Source: Palaemon carinicauda (taxonomy: Eukaryota > Arthropoda > Malacostraca > Decapoda > Palaemonidae). From it: a stretch of DNA of 64,000 bases. The notes under the pieces were generated by a model, which worked only from the letters and a program-made list of their open reading frames with translations, searched no databases and was not told where the DNA came from. The DNA lies in contig NC_090725.1 in NCBI RefSeq assembly GCF_036898095.1, positions 322,487,083-322,551,082 on the forward strand. Direction: 5' to 3'. Below are positions 52,801 through 64,000 of this stretch, piece by piece (positions within the stretch are counted from its first letter, which is position 1; each line of letters opens with the position of its first letter). The position numbers and the translations under genes are program-made.

Positions 52801-54984
52801 TTGGATTTTCACTTTTTCAGTATCCAGATGATTGCACTCTAGTGCTTCAGACATCTCTTATACTGTATGTCAGATTATTTTATTGTAATGCTTTTCTTAA
52901 TTTATAACCTTTTGATACATAATTATTTTGTATCATCTTGGGTTAATGAAATCCTGAAAAATCCTGGTTCTTCATTATTACTGGTTGTAAATGGACCTGT
53001 CGTCCAGACATCAACTGGGTTTTAGTCATAGATTTTTCTGTGATAAGTCGTTAACTTGGTTATAAAAGTTCCCCTTTATGTCATTCAACATCAACCAGGT
53101 CATTTGTGGACCTTTCTGTAAATTGCCTTGCTTTGTTTTGACTTTTGAGAGGAAGGTAAGCTTTCTTTTCAAAGCGTTTATGAGGATATTAAGTCTTGCT
53201 CTTTTACTGTACAGTACTTTGTTCATCTTTATAGTTAGATGAGATTTCTTTGCAGACCTTAATTTTCTGTAGGATGAGGGTATTGCTTTTTAGTACATCA
53301 CAATATACTAGTTTTTAAAAGGGACCATCCTGGCACCAGCTACAATGCACAGTATATCATTTGTTCTAACTTTTCTTCCATTTACCTCTGCCCTCAGTCC
53401 ACCGTTGTCTTACATTGTCAACCTACTCCGCTTTGATTTCCTCCTCACTGAAAGACTAAGATTTTATCAGACTGTCAAGATGAAATAGTTTGGCCAGTAG
53501 TCTGGTTATATTACTCTCTAACAAAAATGTTAGGTTCTCCTCAGGGAAAAACCTGGCTTCTGTGCTACATATCAAGAGGGAATTCCATTGTTCTTTTTGT
53601 GAGTTTTGTCCTTGCAATATCATGTTGAAGTATGTTTACATCGGGTCTTAGCTTTACGGCATGACTTTAATTCTTTTGTATCCTGTACACTATCTTCCGG
53701 AACTCCCTTTATGGTTAGTTTTCTTCATCTTGCCCCTTTGGCTTCCATTCTTTTATGTAAGTGGTCAAGATTGCGTACATTTTCTGTTAAATACTTTGTT
53801 GAAATTTAGATTACTATCATTTTTTCTACTTTCCTAGAGTTTGTCCAAGTCTTTATGGATTTTTTGGTTATGTTACTGATCTAATATTTGGAAGTTAAGT
53901 TTCCATTTTGGTATTGTCCTTCTCATTATAGCCTTGACTAATTGCCTACTCAGTTATGATCCTTTTGTATGCTGCTATTAAATTCTCTGCATTTGTTATC
54001 CCTTGTTGGAAAAATACTTTCTTTGTATTGTATGAGTTTGTTTTAGGTGAATATATCCTTGGGTTGTAGATAATTAGTTTGTTTAAAAATGAATTGGAGT
54101 AAAGGACAGAGTACTCAATTCATTAACTCTTTCTCTGCAACTTCTACATCTATGTGGAGTCGATAATTCTAACATCTTTTCTCCACATTGCTTGGTCAAA
54201 CATGTGATCATCTGACAATTGTTTGTCTCTCAGACCCTCTCTTAACTATATCCATCCAACTCTCTTAATTGTTACTCTTTCAGATCCTGATTGACTTTTC
54301 TAGTTATTTTGGTTCAGATTGGAAGAAATAATCTGTGCCATTGTTTTTAGCATAGTAATTGTTGTTTTATTATGCTTCAGAGGTTGGATATAATTAATCA
54401 TTTGGTTTATGATTTACTTGCTTTACTTCATATCAATAGTCAGACATTTTTTATGGCAGTTTAAAGTGACTTTTCAGTTGCATATATTTCTTTACTAGTT
54501 CACTAATGTTTCTCAGTGCTGGAGGAAACTAAATATTTGTTGAATATTTATCAATTAAACATTATTACAAGTCTTTCATTAGCACATCAAGAAATCAAAA
54601 TGAAATGTACTGGACAACAGAAAATAAAGGACAGCCATTTACAGTGAGACTGATCAAAGAGTTTCACATCAGAAAATTATACTCTTGGTACACACATCAT
54701 GCAGGAAATAACGCTATTTTGGATAGAGGGTTTAAGTTAATGCAAAGGCTAGGTATTTGTCTTCCAAGAGAAAGTATTTGTCTGCTGTTTTTTGGTATAT
54801 AAGGTAACCTTAATACCATCAACCTGTCTTGGCAGAGACTTTACCTTGGTGGCGGATGCCTGTGCTAACTCGTCACTGTAGGGGAATGCGACACTAGTCC
54901 AATCCAACACTATTAGCCGGGGATGAGGTTAGAGGTGTTGGAGTAGTACCCTGCTTTTGATGTCATCCCCTGTCCTTCCTCTTT
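49836..54984. other. AT-rich DNA, no gene recognised
   Basis: 5.1 kb with only short frames. An 82-codon frame (51542-51790) is hydrophobic in its second half but lacks other support. 51840-51960 and 54800-54970 are less AT-rich but I recognise no domain or repeat. The region is the spacer of the inverted-repeat pair. Confidence 0.5.
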
Positions 54985-56315
54985 TGCTTATACAAGAAGC
55001 CTTGAATGACAAGAATCTTTTGGACATATATTGGTCATACTGCTTTTTGGGGACCTTTTGTAAACCTGGTATAGAGAATTGTATTTAAAATGAGGACTAC
55101 TGCCTTCATTAGCGACATGAGACGTGAAAATAAAACCAAAAATATCTGCACATTAATGGTTTTTCTTATTCGTGTCTTTTTGGATGCACAGTTACAAATT
55201 TTTAACAAAGCTATTTATGCATAAATCATTTAAGATGTATTTCATTCCTCAAATCTTCATTAACTAACCAGACACCACTTTTATCAAGAGACTTCGTTAA
55301 AAAAAATGAGATTCAATCCTTGTAGTTAAACCAATTTGTCAGAATTCATAGAAATATTTCATTGTCAGTTAAGGCTCTATTTCAAGATATGAACATGTTT
55401 TAGAAGCATTTAGACATCCTTAAAGTAGAAGGAAGCTCTATTCAAGTATTTCTTTTTTCAAAACAGCACAAAGTGAGACATACTTTTGCACTTAGTTTTT
55501 ACATCTAATCTTTGGGCAGTAGGTTCAGTTGATGCATTTAAGAGTTAGTATATATAGCAATACCTAAACTAGTTTAGAATATATCTTGTAATAAGGAGGG
55601 ACCTCTATTAAACAAGTTACTCAAATGTTGGTCTTGGTCAACGAATTTACTGCTAGAATTTTGCAAGTCTTACATTAGATGGGGAGGTTTATTTGGCCAT
55701 AAAAACATAAAAAGTTCTTGAAGGAATTCAGAATTTAGTGCCAGGGATCTTTTATTACAGGTAGCCTTTTATAATATCTTGTTAATATTATTACATCAAT
55801 TGAAGTCCACAAAACAAGGCAATTTTATAATTAGTCATCATAGCAGAACTAAGAAAACAAGTCTTAACTCAAGTTGGAATTGAAGCCAAGACCTTTCAAT
55901 TCTTAATTGTTCAAGATTCTTTTTGTCTCCATGACATTTCAAATACCTTTTCAGAATCAAGGCTGAGCTAGGTCTAAAAAAAACTCTAATTGGTAATAAA
56001 GGTTTTCCATAACACCAAACCCTTCAGCTGTAACCCTCTCCCCACGAAGTTATGACGCCGAGTTAGATTTATATATGAGTTGACTTTAACCAACTGGAAA
56101 TTGTCTAAGTGACTGAACTGTTCTTGCTAACCTAACTCACAGATGTACCAAATTCCACATGGATTATCTATGTCAAGTGAACAGCACAACACTCTCTGTC
56201 ACCACTCTACGATCTTCGCCATGTTCATGGTTTCTAAGGTGGTAGGATTAATGGGAAGACTTGCCGACATTGATCAACAGAGTCCTTAATGTCAGCCCCA
56301 TTTTGGAAAGGGGTC
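54985..56315 (-). repeat. Right arm of the ~1.35-kb inverted repeat pair
   Basis: Reverse complement of 47285-48660. The outer edge carries 'gtcagccccattttgg' matching 'ccaaaattggggctgg' of the left arm. Divergence suggests an old event or two separately inserted copies. Confidence 0.8.
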
Positions 56316-57321
56316 AAATAAAAAATAATTTAAGGTTTGATTTTATTTTTGTAGAAAATTATACAAATAAAATTTATAAAGCATAATTTGTTTACATTAC
56401 ACCATTTGTGAAAATGTTATATGAAGTTTTTTTTATTTACAATCTATGAACTTCAAATATGCTATATACTTGGCAATTTATTTCTTCTTTCCTTAGCATT
56501 CTTTTTCATTTTTTTTTCTATTAATTTTTCACCAAACTCCAATATTTTATTCATTTAGCAAAGTTTTTTTTTTTTTTAGGTTGCAATTCCAAATTTTTTT
56601 TCTAAAAATTTACTTGGTAAATTTCAATTTTCCAAAATTGTTTGTTACATTGCAATTTTCACAATTTGAATTTATTTCTTTCAAGATGCTAAACAATTTT
56701 AAACTACTGGTATTTTTTTTTCTTTTTTACTTTTTTAGTCAATATTTTCTTCTTTTTTAAATATGCGATATCAAAATTTTCAATTTTGAAATTATCTTAA
56801 TTGAATTTTTCAAAGTATACTTTTTAATTTGTATTTTTATAAATGTTTTAGCAACTTTCTTCATTTGTATTTACTTGGCGTTCAACTTCTTAATTTTACA
56901 CAAAATACTTTTTTTTTTTACATAGATAATCGTTATATTTCGTGGTACAGCTTTGAACCAAGATGAATTCTCATAAGTACATATCTAAACAAATATGAAT
57001 TACTGTATCAATAAACATTAGTAAAACCATTTACAATAATCCACACTATGAATAAAACAAGGTTGAGTCCCTCGTTAGGCTGGGAGGAACGTAGAGAGTA
57101 AGGTCCCCTTTTTGTTTTTGTTTCTTTGTTGATGTCGGCTACCCCCCAAAATTGGGGGAAGTGCCTTGGTATATTTATGTATGTATGAATTAAAATTCTA
57201 TTCATTAACTTAACCAGGATGAATTAAGAGTTAAGAGTAATGCTTCTAAAATGAAAAACAATAATCCATACAAATTGAGAAAAGATCTATACTGTGCAGT
57301 TAAGGTGGTTATTAGCATAAA
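56316..57321. other. T-rich AT DNA with a short repeat-like motif
   Basis: 56330-56960 is strongly T-rich without structure. 57116-57190 contains 'gatgtcggctac' and a near-palindromic C5-AAAATT-G5 motif, which resembles a dispersed decapod repeat tail. No gene. Confidence 0.5.
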
Positions 57322-57618
57322 TTAACCCTTTTACCCCCAGGCTTTTTGGAAATTTTCAACCCTTAACCCCCAGGGGGTTATTTTTTTCCCAGTTTATTTT
57401 TTTTAAATTGCTCTAATAGCCTTAATTTTTGTCATAGAGAGGCCAGGTTGGTCTCATTCTCTTGGAAAATGCCTGAATTTTCTCAAAAAATTATCAAAAA
57501 TATGAAAAAAAAAATTTTATAGCATTTTTTTTGCAAGAACGTACCGGTACGTCCATGGGGGTAAAGGGATGGCTTTTGTGAAACGTACCAGTACGTCCTT
57601 TGGGGGTAAAAGGGTTAA
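57322..57618 (+). mobile_element. piggyBac-type MITE, copy 2
   Basis: TTAA-bounded, with inverted TTAACCCTTTTACCCCC termini and two subterminal GTACCRGTAC motifs near the right end. Closely related to copy 3. No ORF. Confidence 0.85.
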
Positions 57619-58892
57619 GTTACCCAGTCAACCATGGGCAACTGATCAACATGAAAACTCAAAATTAGATTTGCATTTCACTATCTAGAAATTTTTTACA
57701 TAACCAGTATTTTAGAAAAATATACACAGCCACAAAGATTTGTACAAAAGTTTTTGTTGTTTACCTTAATAAAACAAAACCCTAATGTTCACGAACTATT
57801 TGGGTATAATTATATTTTATTTTACAAATTCAAATTAATTCTTTAGAAAGTAGATACATCCACAAAATACCTGTCCAAATAAAACTATTTTCCATATAAC
57901 TTGAAACCAAAACAAAAACATTCGTTGACTATTTATTTTCAAATTATTCTATATTAATTCTTTGGAAAATTTTGGCAGTCAAAAAAAAACAAAAAAAAAA
58001 AAAAATAATTTTTCCATTGTATTTTTCCTAACTAAACAACCACAGATCTTTAACAGGAGTAGGATTTTAGTATAGCCGGAACAGCAATTATACTTTTAAC
58101 CACATAGAAGCAACTCCAACACTTGGCTTTGCACTTAATTTCAGCTGTAAGCAATACAGACGGTACTATTGCTGCCTCTCGACTTTGCCCCTTACTAATT
58201 GCTTCTACAGGAAAAAGCAATAAATTGTGTGCTGACAGTCCATGTTTGACGGCTAGATTAAATGAAGACGTCCACGTCTTCCAGATGAATCACACGTGTG
58301 TGTAACAGGTTTCTGTACAATCCTGCTGTTAACCACATCATACTTATTCTTCTTGGGTGGCATGACTAGTGTCCCCTTACGACGACGACAACTTATATCT
58401 AAGGAACTGGGCAAGCCTTGGTTATCACAAGTGCTTCGTCAATGGAAGAAGGTTCTGCTGCTGCAATATTAGAAAAGAATTCCTTTCCATCAGTGTATTC
58501 CCACTCCCCAGGAGCCACAAAGTATAAGATATGACAGTAGTACAGGAAGACATTGATAGGAGGCGAGTAAGCACAGAGTGACCGGTTTTCCCCTGCCTAC
58601 ACACAAGGGAGCGAGGTACAAGAACCAACTCTGCCCTGAAAGATGTGTGTTATCCGTTTGTGGTACAGATGCTCAAACCAGGGGCAGTCGACCTTCTTTT
58701 TTGGATGATTGACCAATTTTTATCTCACAGGAGAGAAAAGGAAGTGGTTCAATGCAGAAAACCATCCCAGGCATGGAAGTATTATTGGCACATAGTACTG
58801 GGGCATACGACGCCTACTATTGGCAATAAGTCTGTATTGAATCTGCATGAGCACTGTGTCAGACTAAGGGTGCCCCTCCTTTAACTACCCAT
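57619..58892. other. Mostly AT-rich; no gene recognised
   Basis: A-rich run near 57980-58005. From 58100 the composition becomes more balanced with short frames on both strands (60-79 codons) that I cannot assign. They may be decayed coding sequence continuous with 58893-59501. Confidence 0.45.
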
Positions 58893-59501
58893 TTGAGGAA
58901 CACCTCAACTTTTCTCTCAATGAAGGCTTTGGTCCTAAATGGAGAGAAGATTACCAATGATAGAATGAAAGAACTAGCAATTAGGCTCCCTGCTAATAAC
59001 CGCAAAGAAACACAACCACGGAATACTATTCATGGTCTCTTCATGACCAGTACCATTGCCATCAGTAACCAGCAGAATCTGTGGGTGTTCCCCCACCAAG
59101 ATGAACAACCAACTGCCGAAGACCACACTCGGCACTTATACAAGCACAAAGATGCTCCTCTACAATACCAAGTGATCGGTATTCAAGCAAAGCGTTTGCA
59201 GATACCCTCAGTACCAAGCCCTTCAGAGGCAAGCATAAATGTTACATCAGTCTCTGGGGACAATGTCTACAGAATTCCAATTCTGAAGGGCAAGCTGATC
59301 ATCGATGAATCTACCCCTCAAACTTACTCTGGCCATCAACCCCATTCTGTTTTCGGTCAAGGGCATGAATACCCCATGGGAGAGGTACAGTCTTTTCAGA
59401 TGCACATCAAAATTGCCCTCCTTTGCGAGGTAAGACAAGTGCTGGGGCTTCTAAATTCCAACAGCACCCAACTAGTCAGGTGGAAGCAGATAATTCTGTG
59501 A
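58893..59501 (+). CDS. Unrecognised ORF, 202 codons
   Basis: The longest frame outside the mobile elements. Its annotated first codon is not ATG; the first ATG is near 58920. The peptide is mixed polar (e.g. LPANNRKETQPRN, HKDAPLQYQVIGIQAKR, HSVFGQGHEYPMGEVQSF) with balanced composition. No signal peptide, membrane segment or motif that I know. Short frames upstream in other phases suggest a decayed longer coding region. Could be an unknown transposon protein, an exon, or chance. Confidence 0.3.
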   Translation: MRNTSTFLSMKALVLNGEKITNDRMKELAIRLPANNRKETQPRNTIHGLFMTSTIAISNQQNLWVFPHQDEQPTAEDHTRHLYKHKDAPLQYQVIGIQAKRLQIPSVPSPSEASINVTSVSGDNVYRIPILKGKLIIDESTPQTYSGHQPHSVFGQGHEYPMGEVQSFQMHIKIALLCEVRQVLGLLNSNSTQLVRWKQIIL

Positions 59502-59725
59502 TGAAGTGTTCGTTCATTCACTCGCGAGGGCAAAGAACTTTACAAGAGCCTGCCATGACTCCTATGAAGTGTGCGCGTGTGTGTGACAGTCTTGATCTTG
59601 GAGAACAAGCACAAGGCAAATAAAATTGAAGTAACCGATCGTAAGTTTTCCGAATCAAGCCACATAGGAACAATTTTCTGTACACACATTTTCCTCCTCC
59701 CAAAAGCTAGACGGACCTTGTGCAC

Positions 59726-59948
59726 AAGAGAGATTGAAGGGCGAAGCTCTCACTCCTACAAGGAAAGCACGAGAGAGATTGAAGGGCGAAGCTCTCGCTC
59801 CTATAAGGAATGCACGAGAGATTGAAGGGCGAAGCTCTCGCTCCTACAAGGAATGCACGAGAGAGATTGAAGGGCGAAGCTCTCGCTCCTACAAGGAATG
59901 CACGAGAGAGATTGAAGGGCGAAGCTCGCACTCCTACAAGGAGTGCAT
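59726..59948. repeat. 45-bp tandem repeat, five units
   Basis: Units 'gagagagattgaagggcgaa' + 'gctctcgctcctacaaggaa' + 'tgcac'. One unit is 43 bp (59816-59858), shifting the frame once. Both strands read openly as 15-residue repeats, which follows from the 45-bp period and is not evidence for a gene. Confidence 0.95.
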
Positions 59949-60471
59949 GCGCTTGTTCTTGTAAAAAAAGGAAAATGTAGCCTGATGAACACTGAAATTG
60001 TCTACCTTCCGAGGATGTTCCAGCAGCTACACCGGAAGATCTTCAGGGTCTACTGTAGTTAAAACTTCAGTAAACTAGCCAAACAATACCAACCACCATC
60101 ATATCAGAAATAAGTGGGGACAGCCATATGGAGAGATGTTTTGTGTACAAGAAAAAAGATGGAGAGGAAATAGAGCAAAGGAATTGAGTGATGGATGCAA
60201 TGTATACTAAAGTGGAGCCGATGAACAATAGAAATGGAGTTAGCATAGTCTTCTACAGTATACAGAATTGAAGCCTTTGGTATGTTAGTAAAAAAAACAA
60301 TGTTATAATCAGAAAGAATATGTGCTATAGAGAAATGTTGAATACTATCATTACTTAAGCAACACAATTTGGTTGCACACAAGAAAAGACCAACTTTCAG
60401 TGTAGAGCACAGTTCCGTCGTGCCACGAAAAAAGCTAGGCGCCAAATTTTGGGTATCTTTTGTTTCCACAG

Positions 60472-60783
60472 TTAACCCTTTAACCCCCAGGCTATTTGGA
60501 AATTTCCAACCCTTAACTCCCAAGGGTTATTTTTTTTCAAACACATTTTGCAGTATATTTCTTTCAAATTGCTCTAACAGCCTTAATTTTCATCATAAAG
60601 AGGTCAGGTTGGTCTCATTCTCTTGGAAAATGCCTGAAGTTTCTCAAAAAATTATCAAAAATAGGCAAAAAAAAATTTAAAAAGCATTTTTTTTTTTGCA
60701 AGGACGTACCAGTACGTCCATGGGGGTAAAGGGATGAGTTTTGTGAAACGTACCAGTACGTCCTTTGGGGGTAAAAGGGTTAA
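60472..60783 (+). mobile_element. piggyBac-type MITE, copy 3
   Basis: TTAA-bounded, same layout as copy 2, with GTACCAGTACGTCC motifs near the right end. It lies just upstream of an RTE-like LINE. No ORF. Confidence 0.85.
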
Positions 60784-60869
60784 CAGTAGAACACCACCTT
60801 TTGTATGGAGGAAAATAATGATTGCAGGCAAATATACCCCAAACTCAACTAGATAGAGTAATTAAGAAA

Positions 60870-62133
60870 AGTTGTAATTGGATAGATTTGAACAGACACA
60901 TGGAAAACATGGCAAACTTTGCTGTCACGACATGGCAATAGTAAACCTTCTTCAAGAAAAGGGAGCACATGATGACATACAAGTGGTGGTAGAAACTCCC
61001 AAATTGACTATTTCCTTAAAACGCTACAACTGCAAAGTTATCCCATGCAACTATGTAATCCCAACACAGACTTGTGTATGGACATGAAGCTCAAAGGAGA
61101 AACTAAAACCAAAGCTAAAGGTGAGGAAAATAAAATAGACCAAATCGAAGAGGGAGAACCAGAGAGTTTAAGTGTGTTAAGCACTGAGAAGGCATGGATA
61201 AGTAGTAATAAGCAAGGAAAGGAGAGCTGGTGGTGGGATTACGATATTGAGAAGGCAGCAGAAATAAGGAGGTAGCATACGTAAGATGGCAACAAAATTT
61301 AGAAAGCAGCAAAATAAGTTGGCAGCAAAAATAAGGTGGCAGCTAAAGTTGGAAAGCAGCAAAAATAAGAAGGCAGCGAAAGGTAAGGCGGCAGCAAAAA
61401 CAAAAAGGCAGTAAAAGGTAAGAAGACAGCAAAGAGATGGAAAGAATCACAGCTACAGGATGACAGATTTTTAGAGAAAAACAAGGTGGTGAAGATGGTA
61501 ACAGCTAAAGCTAAAATTCAAATATATAAGTTGTACTATGAGTTAGGAACAAAGGATGGAATTAACAAAATGATCAAGCAGTCAAAGGCAAGAAATAATA
61601 GCAAGATATTATTCACGTTATGTAAATGAAAGAAAGATGTCGAGATACTTGGAAAAGAAGACATGTTGAAGCACTGGTAAGAGTACTTTAAACAGCTTCT
61701 ATATGAAGAAAATTATACTAGCAAGAGAAGACGACAACCAAACATGGGCATAGTAATTGCGTTTTCTAGGCAAGAGGTAGTAAACCACTGCAAAAGATGA
61801 ACAGCATGGCATGAGGACCTGTCTTGATCCGTATGGAAGCCTGGAAAACATTAGGAGGTGAAGGAGTGGACGTTATTCTGAACGATCTCATATCCTCAAA
61901 CGGGAAAAGATACAAGAATAGAGCGGAGAGTAAATCAATAGCAATTTTCAAAGGCAACAGGGATATTCAAGAGTGTGGTAATGACAGGTATTAAACTGAT
62001 GTCCCACACAAAGAAGATATAGGAAAGCATAATAGATGGCAGTCTAAAGAGGTAGATATAGCAAGTGAGTTATTAAAGGAAGTTTAACCACTGATGTAGA
62101 AATTCAGGAAAAAGCAAAGGGAATTACATACCG
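60870..62133 (+). pseudogene. RTE-like LINE endonuclease-RT relic (5' part)
   Basis: Frame-broken. An endonuclease C-terminal region appears at 60880-61080 (MAIVNLLQEKGAH, NCKVIPCNYVIPTQ), then WWWDYDIEKAAEIRR (about 61230-61275). An imperfect 'aaggcagcaaaaataag'-type stretch covers the linker (61280-61430), then YKLYYELGTKDGINKMIKQSK and HW-EYFKQLLYEEN. Around 61960-62050 comes an FKGNRDIQECGN/IKLMSHT-like segment. This order fits endonuclease-linker-RT of RTE-like LINEs. It stops at 62133, where a Tc1-like element intervenes. Confidence 0.85.
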
Positions 62134-62279
62134 TAGCCGACATTAGAAGTGGCGTGAGGTTAAGCAATTGTGACCGGAAACATGCAACGTAACATAAAAC
62201 ATTCATAAAATATCAATGGAAAGCTTGAAAATAAAAAAAAAATATTTATATATGTTAATAGTCAGCAACTCCTTGCCTA

Positions 62280-62555
62280 ATACTTTATAGGCAATCCCCG
62301 ACATTTAGTAACCTCCTTGAGCATTTTGGGGACTGAATTGGCAAGTTTTTGCAGGTTTTCATCGTCAGCGAGGTTAACCCAGGCACGTTTCAACTCCGCT
62401 TCTAACTTCGGAGTCGTCGTCATATCGATGTCCTTTAATATCCTCTTACAAACGCCCCAAAGGTTTTCTATTGGAGAAATACTAAGGGAATTGCCTGGCC
62501 AATTCTTAATAAATTCAGTGCTACAGTCGCTGAAATACTGAACATTTTGTGACAG
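62280..62555 (-). pseudogene. Inverted copy of the Tc1 transposase C-terminus
   Basis: On the minus strand it reads EFIKNWPGNSLSISPIENLW, then PKLEAELKRAW, LANSVPKMLKEV, ending GLPIKY before a stop. It has the W-P-x-x-S-P-x-x-N motif region of Tc1 transposases. Only the last third of the protein is present. Confidence 0.82.
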
Positions 62556-62819
62556 TCTAAGATCGGACTTGGATTCGTCAAAATGCGTAGCCTTTCTAAA
62601 GGGAAAAAATCGGCTAGGACAAAATGATTATCTGGCAACTCAACTCGACCCTTCTGTCTCTCAGCGAGCTATGAAGACTTCAGTGTTTATTTGGTATTCA
62701 TAAAGGGTGGTTGTGTTACGGTTAATCTCGGACAGTCTACCCTAGTGAGTGGCCATTTTTCTTATGTTTTTGTTCATATTTGCCATATATCAAAAGGTTA
62801 TACCTTATTTGAGAATCGT

Positions 62820-63801
62820 ATGCGTATCATCCAGCTACACGAAGAAGAGTTAAAAACTGGAATAATCTGTGAAAAAACTGGCGTACCTCAGCGAACTGTA
62901 CAGCGTATTCTTCGCAAATTTATCGAGTCGGGAAGTAGGGAAGTACCGCGCGCTGTAAGAGCCAGTGGTAGGCCTTTCAATATTTCCAAAAGAGGATTGA
63001 GGGTGCTTAGCAGGGACATCGAAGTCCATCCTACCCTAACTGCGAGACAATTAAAGGAAGTAAATCCTCAGTGCAGTGGCAGGAGAGTCTGTTAGGACCG
63101 TGCAGAGGTGCTTAAAGGACAACCTCCATTACATAACAGTGAAGGCGCGTAAGAACGGCTTGACAGAAAAACAGATCGGCTTAATTTTTCTCGTTCGTAC
63201 AAGGACTGGGACCTTGCCAGGTGGTGCCAAGTGCTTTGGAGTGATGAAGCAAATTTTTTTGTTTCTGATAATAGGGGAAAAAGTGTGGCGTAAGGCGGGA
63301 TGGGACCCGCTCGACCCAAAGTACTTGGCGACGAGTAGTTAAATACCCAAGTTATGTGATGGTATGGGGTTATTTTGGGAAAGGGGGTAAGGGTATTTTA
63401 GAAATACTTCCAAGGAATCAAACTGTTAATAAAGACACTTTTGTTTGTTGAACGATTATTTGGAAGATTCTTTCGAGCTAAGCCAAGTAAAAAAATAGCA
63501 TTTTTCTGCAGGACGGCGCTCCCGCCCACACAGCCAAACAAAATATTCAGTGGTTCAGGGACTGTGACATTGAATTTATTCAGGATTGGCCAGGCAATTC
63601 CCCGGATATTTCTTCCATAGAAAACCTTTGGGCCATTTTGAAGAAATTACAGGACGTCGGTAAGACGACAATTCCGAAGTTGCAAGCGGAGTTGAAGCGT
63701 GCCCGGGACAACCTCGACAACGAACTCTTGCAGAAACTTGCCGATTCAGTCCCCAAAAGGCTCAAGGTTACTAAACATTGGGGATTGCCTATAAAGTATT
63801 A
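62820..63801 (+). pseudogene. Tc1-like transposase pseudogene
   Basis: ATG 62820 begins MRIIQLHEEELKTG, a helix-turn-helix (GVPQRTVQRILRKFIESG), the GRP box (ASGRPF), then STLTARQL-type HTH2. The frame shifts near 63075, with SVRTVQRCLK in the next frame. Later segments in shifting frames include QDGAPAHTAKQNIQWF and DWPGNSPDISSIENLWAIL. Several stops and shifts are present; not functional. Confidence 0.87.
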
Positions 63802-63917
63802 GTCAAGGAGTTGGTGAGTATTAAAATATTTTTTTTTTTCCATTTTTAAAGCTTTCCATAGATTTTTTTACAAATATTTTATGTTACGTTTAACCTCACG
63901 CCACTTCTGATGTCGGC

Positions 63918-64000
63918 TACTGTATAGTGTTCACACACCTTGAAAAGGCTCATGACATTCCCGAGAAGTATGGAGATGTCCGAGGAATAAGATGGTCCAA
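63918..64000 (+). pseudogene. RTE-like LINE relic, resumed after Tc1 insertion
   Basis: Reads FTHLEKAHD, corresponding to the F-x-D-L-E-K-A-Y-D motif A of LINE RTs, where the catalytic first Asp is replaced. It continues the relic broken at 62133 (EIQEKAKGITY, then FTHLEKAHD). Runs off the window. Confidence 0.78.

Larger units (their letters stand above)
62136..63917 (+). mobile_element. Tc1-like DNA transposon with duplicated 3' end
   Basis: TA dinucleotides flank 62136 and 63917. Terminal inverted repeats begin GCCGACATTAGAAGTGG and end with its near-complement. The inverted repeats extend inward over a copy of the transposase 3' coding end: 62280-62555 on the minus strand mirrors 63545-63800 on the plus strand at roughly 80% identity. 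The element is therefore a foldback-like composite. Confidence 0.85.

Noticed and set aside
59571..59992. Four overlapping repeat-rich ORFs on both strands
   Set aside because: By-products of the 45-bp tandem repeat.

Overview
The window looks like arthropod nuclear DNA, most likely from a decapod crustacean. Long AT-rich, gene-poor stretches are packed with retrotransposons of the DIRS, Jockey-like and RTE-like types, plus Tc1 and piggyBac-type DNA elements, a tRNA-derived SINE and TAA-tailed LINE ends of a style I associate with shrimps and crabs. The decapod call is inference from repeat style. I found no convincing host protein-coding gene, rRNA or functional tRNA.

The main content is six DIRS-like (tyrosine-recombinase) retrotransposon copies, all on the + strand. 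Element A (301-8029) has a spliced Gag exon, one uninterrupted Gag-to-recombinase frame, and a reverse transcriptase/RNase H frame embedded in it. Element A is inserted into the internal complementary region of an older DIRS copy (element 0: 1-300 plus 8030-8297). Element 2 (9511-16046) has three open frames (gag, RT-RNase H, recombinase) and is the best candidate for a recently active copy. Elements 3 (20635-27186), 4 (27639-34367) and 5 (38109-44430) are relatives of element 2 that share one mosaic defective structure: a replaced gag 5' end, a duplicated gag segment, loss of the RT palm, an RNase H nonsense codon and a recombinase frameshift. They have nevertheless multiplied, as expected of a non-autonomous family mobilised in trans.

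All the readable DIRS copies show the circular-junction architecture: inverted terminal repeats, plus an internal complementary region (ICR) whose two halves are the reverse complements of the outer left and right ends. A TTTT (AAAA in the ICR) sits at the junction in both families. Within each copy the ICR and the ends carry the same private variants.

Other elements: LINE tails at 8336-9310, a minus-strand LINE 3' end at 17113-18060, a tRNA-derived SINE at 35583-35800, and a Jockey-like RT relic (36316-37890) broken by a solo DIRS-A right end. From 44431 onward the sequence is mostly AT-rich. It holds a piggyBac-type MITE bracketed by an 83-bp direct duplication (45933-46356), a roughly 1.35-kb inverted-repeat pair (47285-48660 and 54985-56315), a perfectly phased 44-bp x 12 minisatellite (49308-49835), two more MITE copies (57322-57618, 60472-60783), a 45-bp tandem repeat (59726-59948), and an RTE-like LINE (about 60870 to the window end) split by a Tc1-like element (62136-63917).
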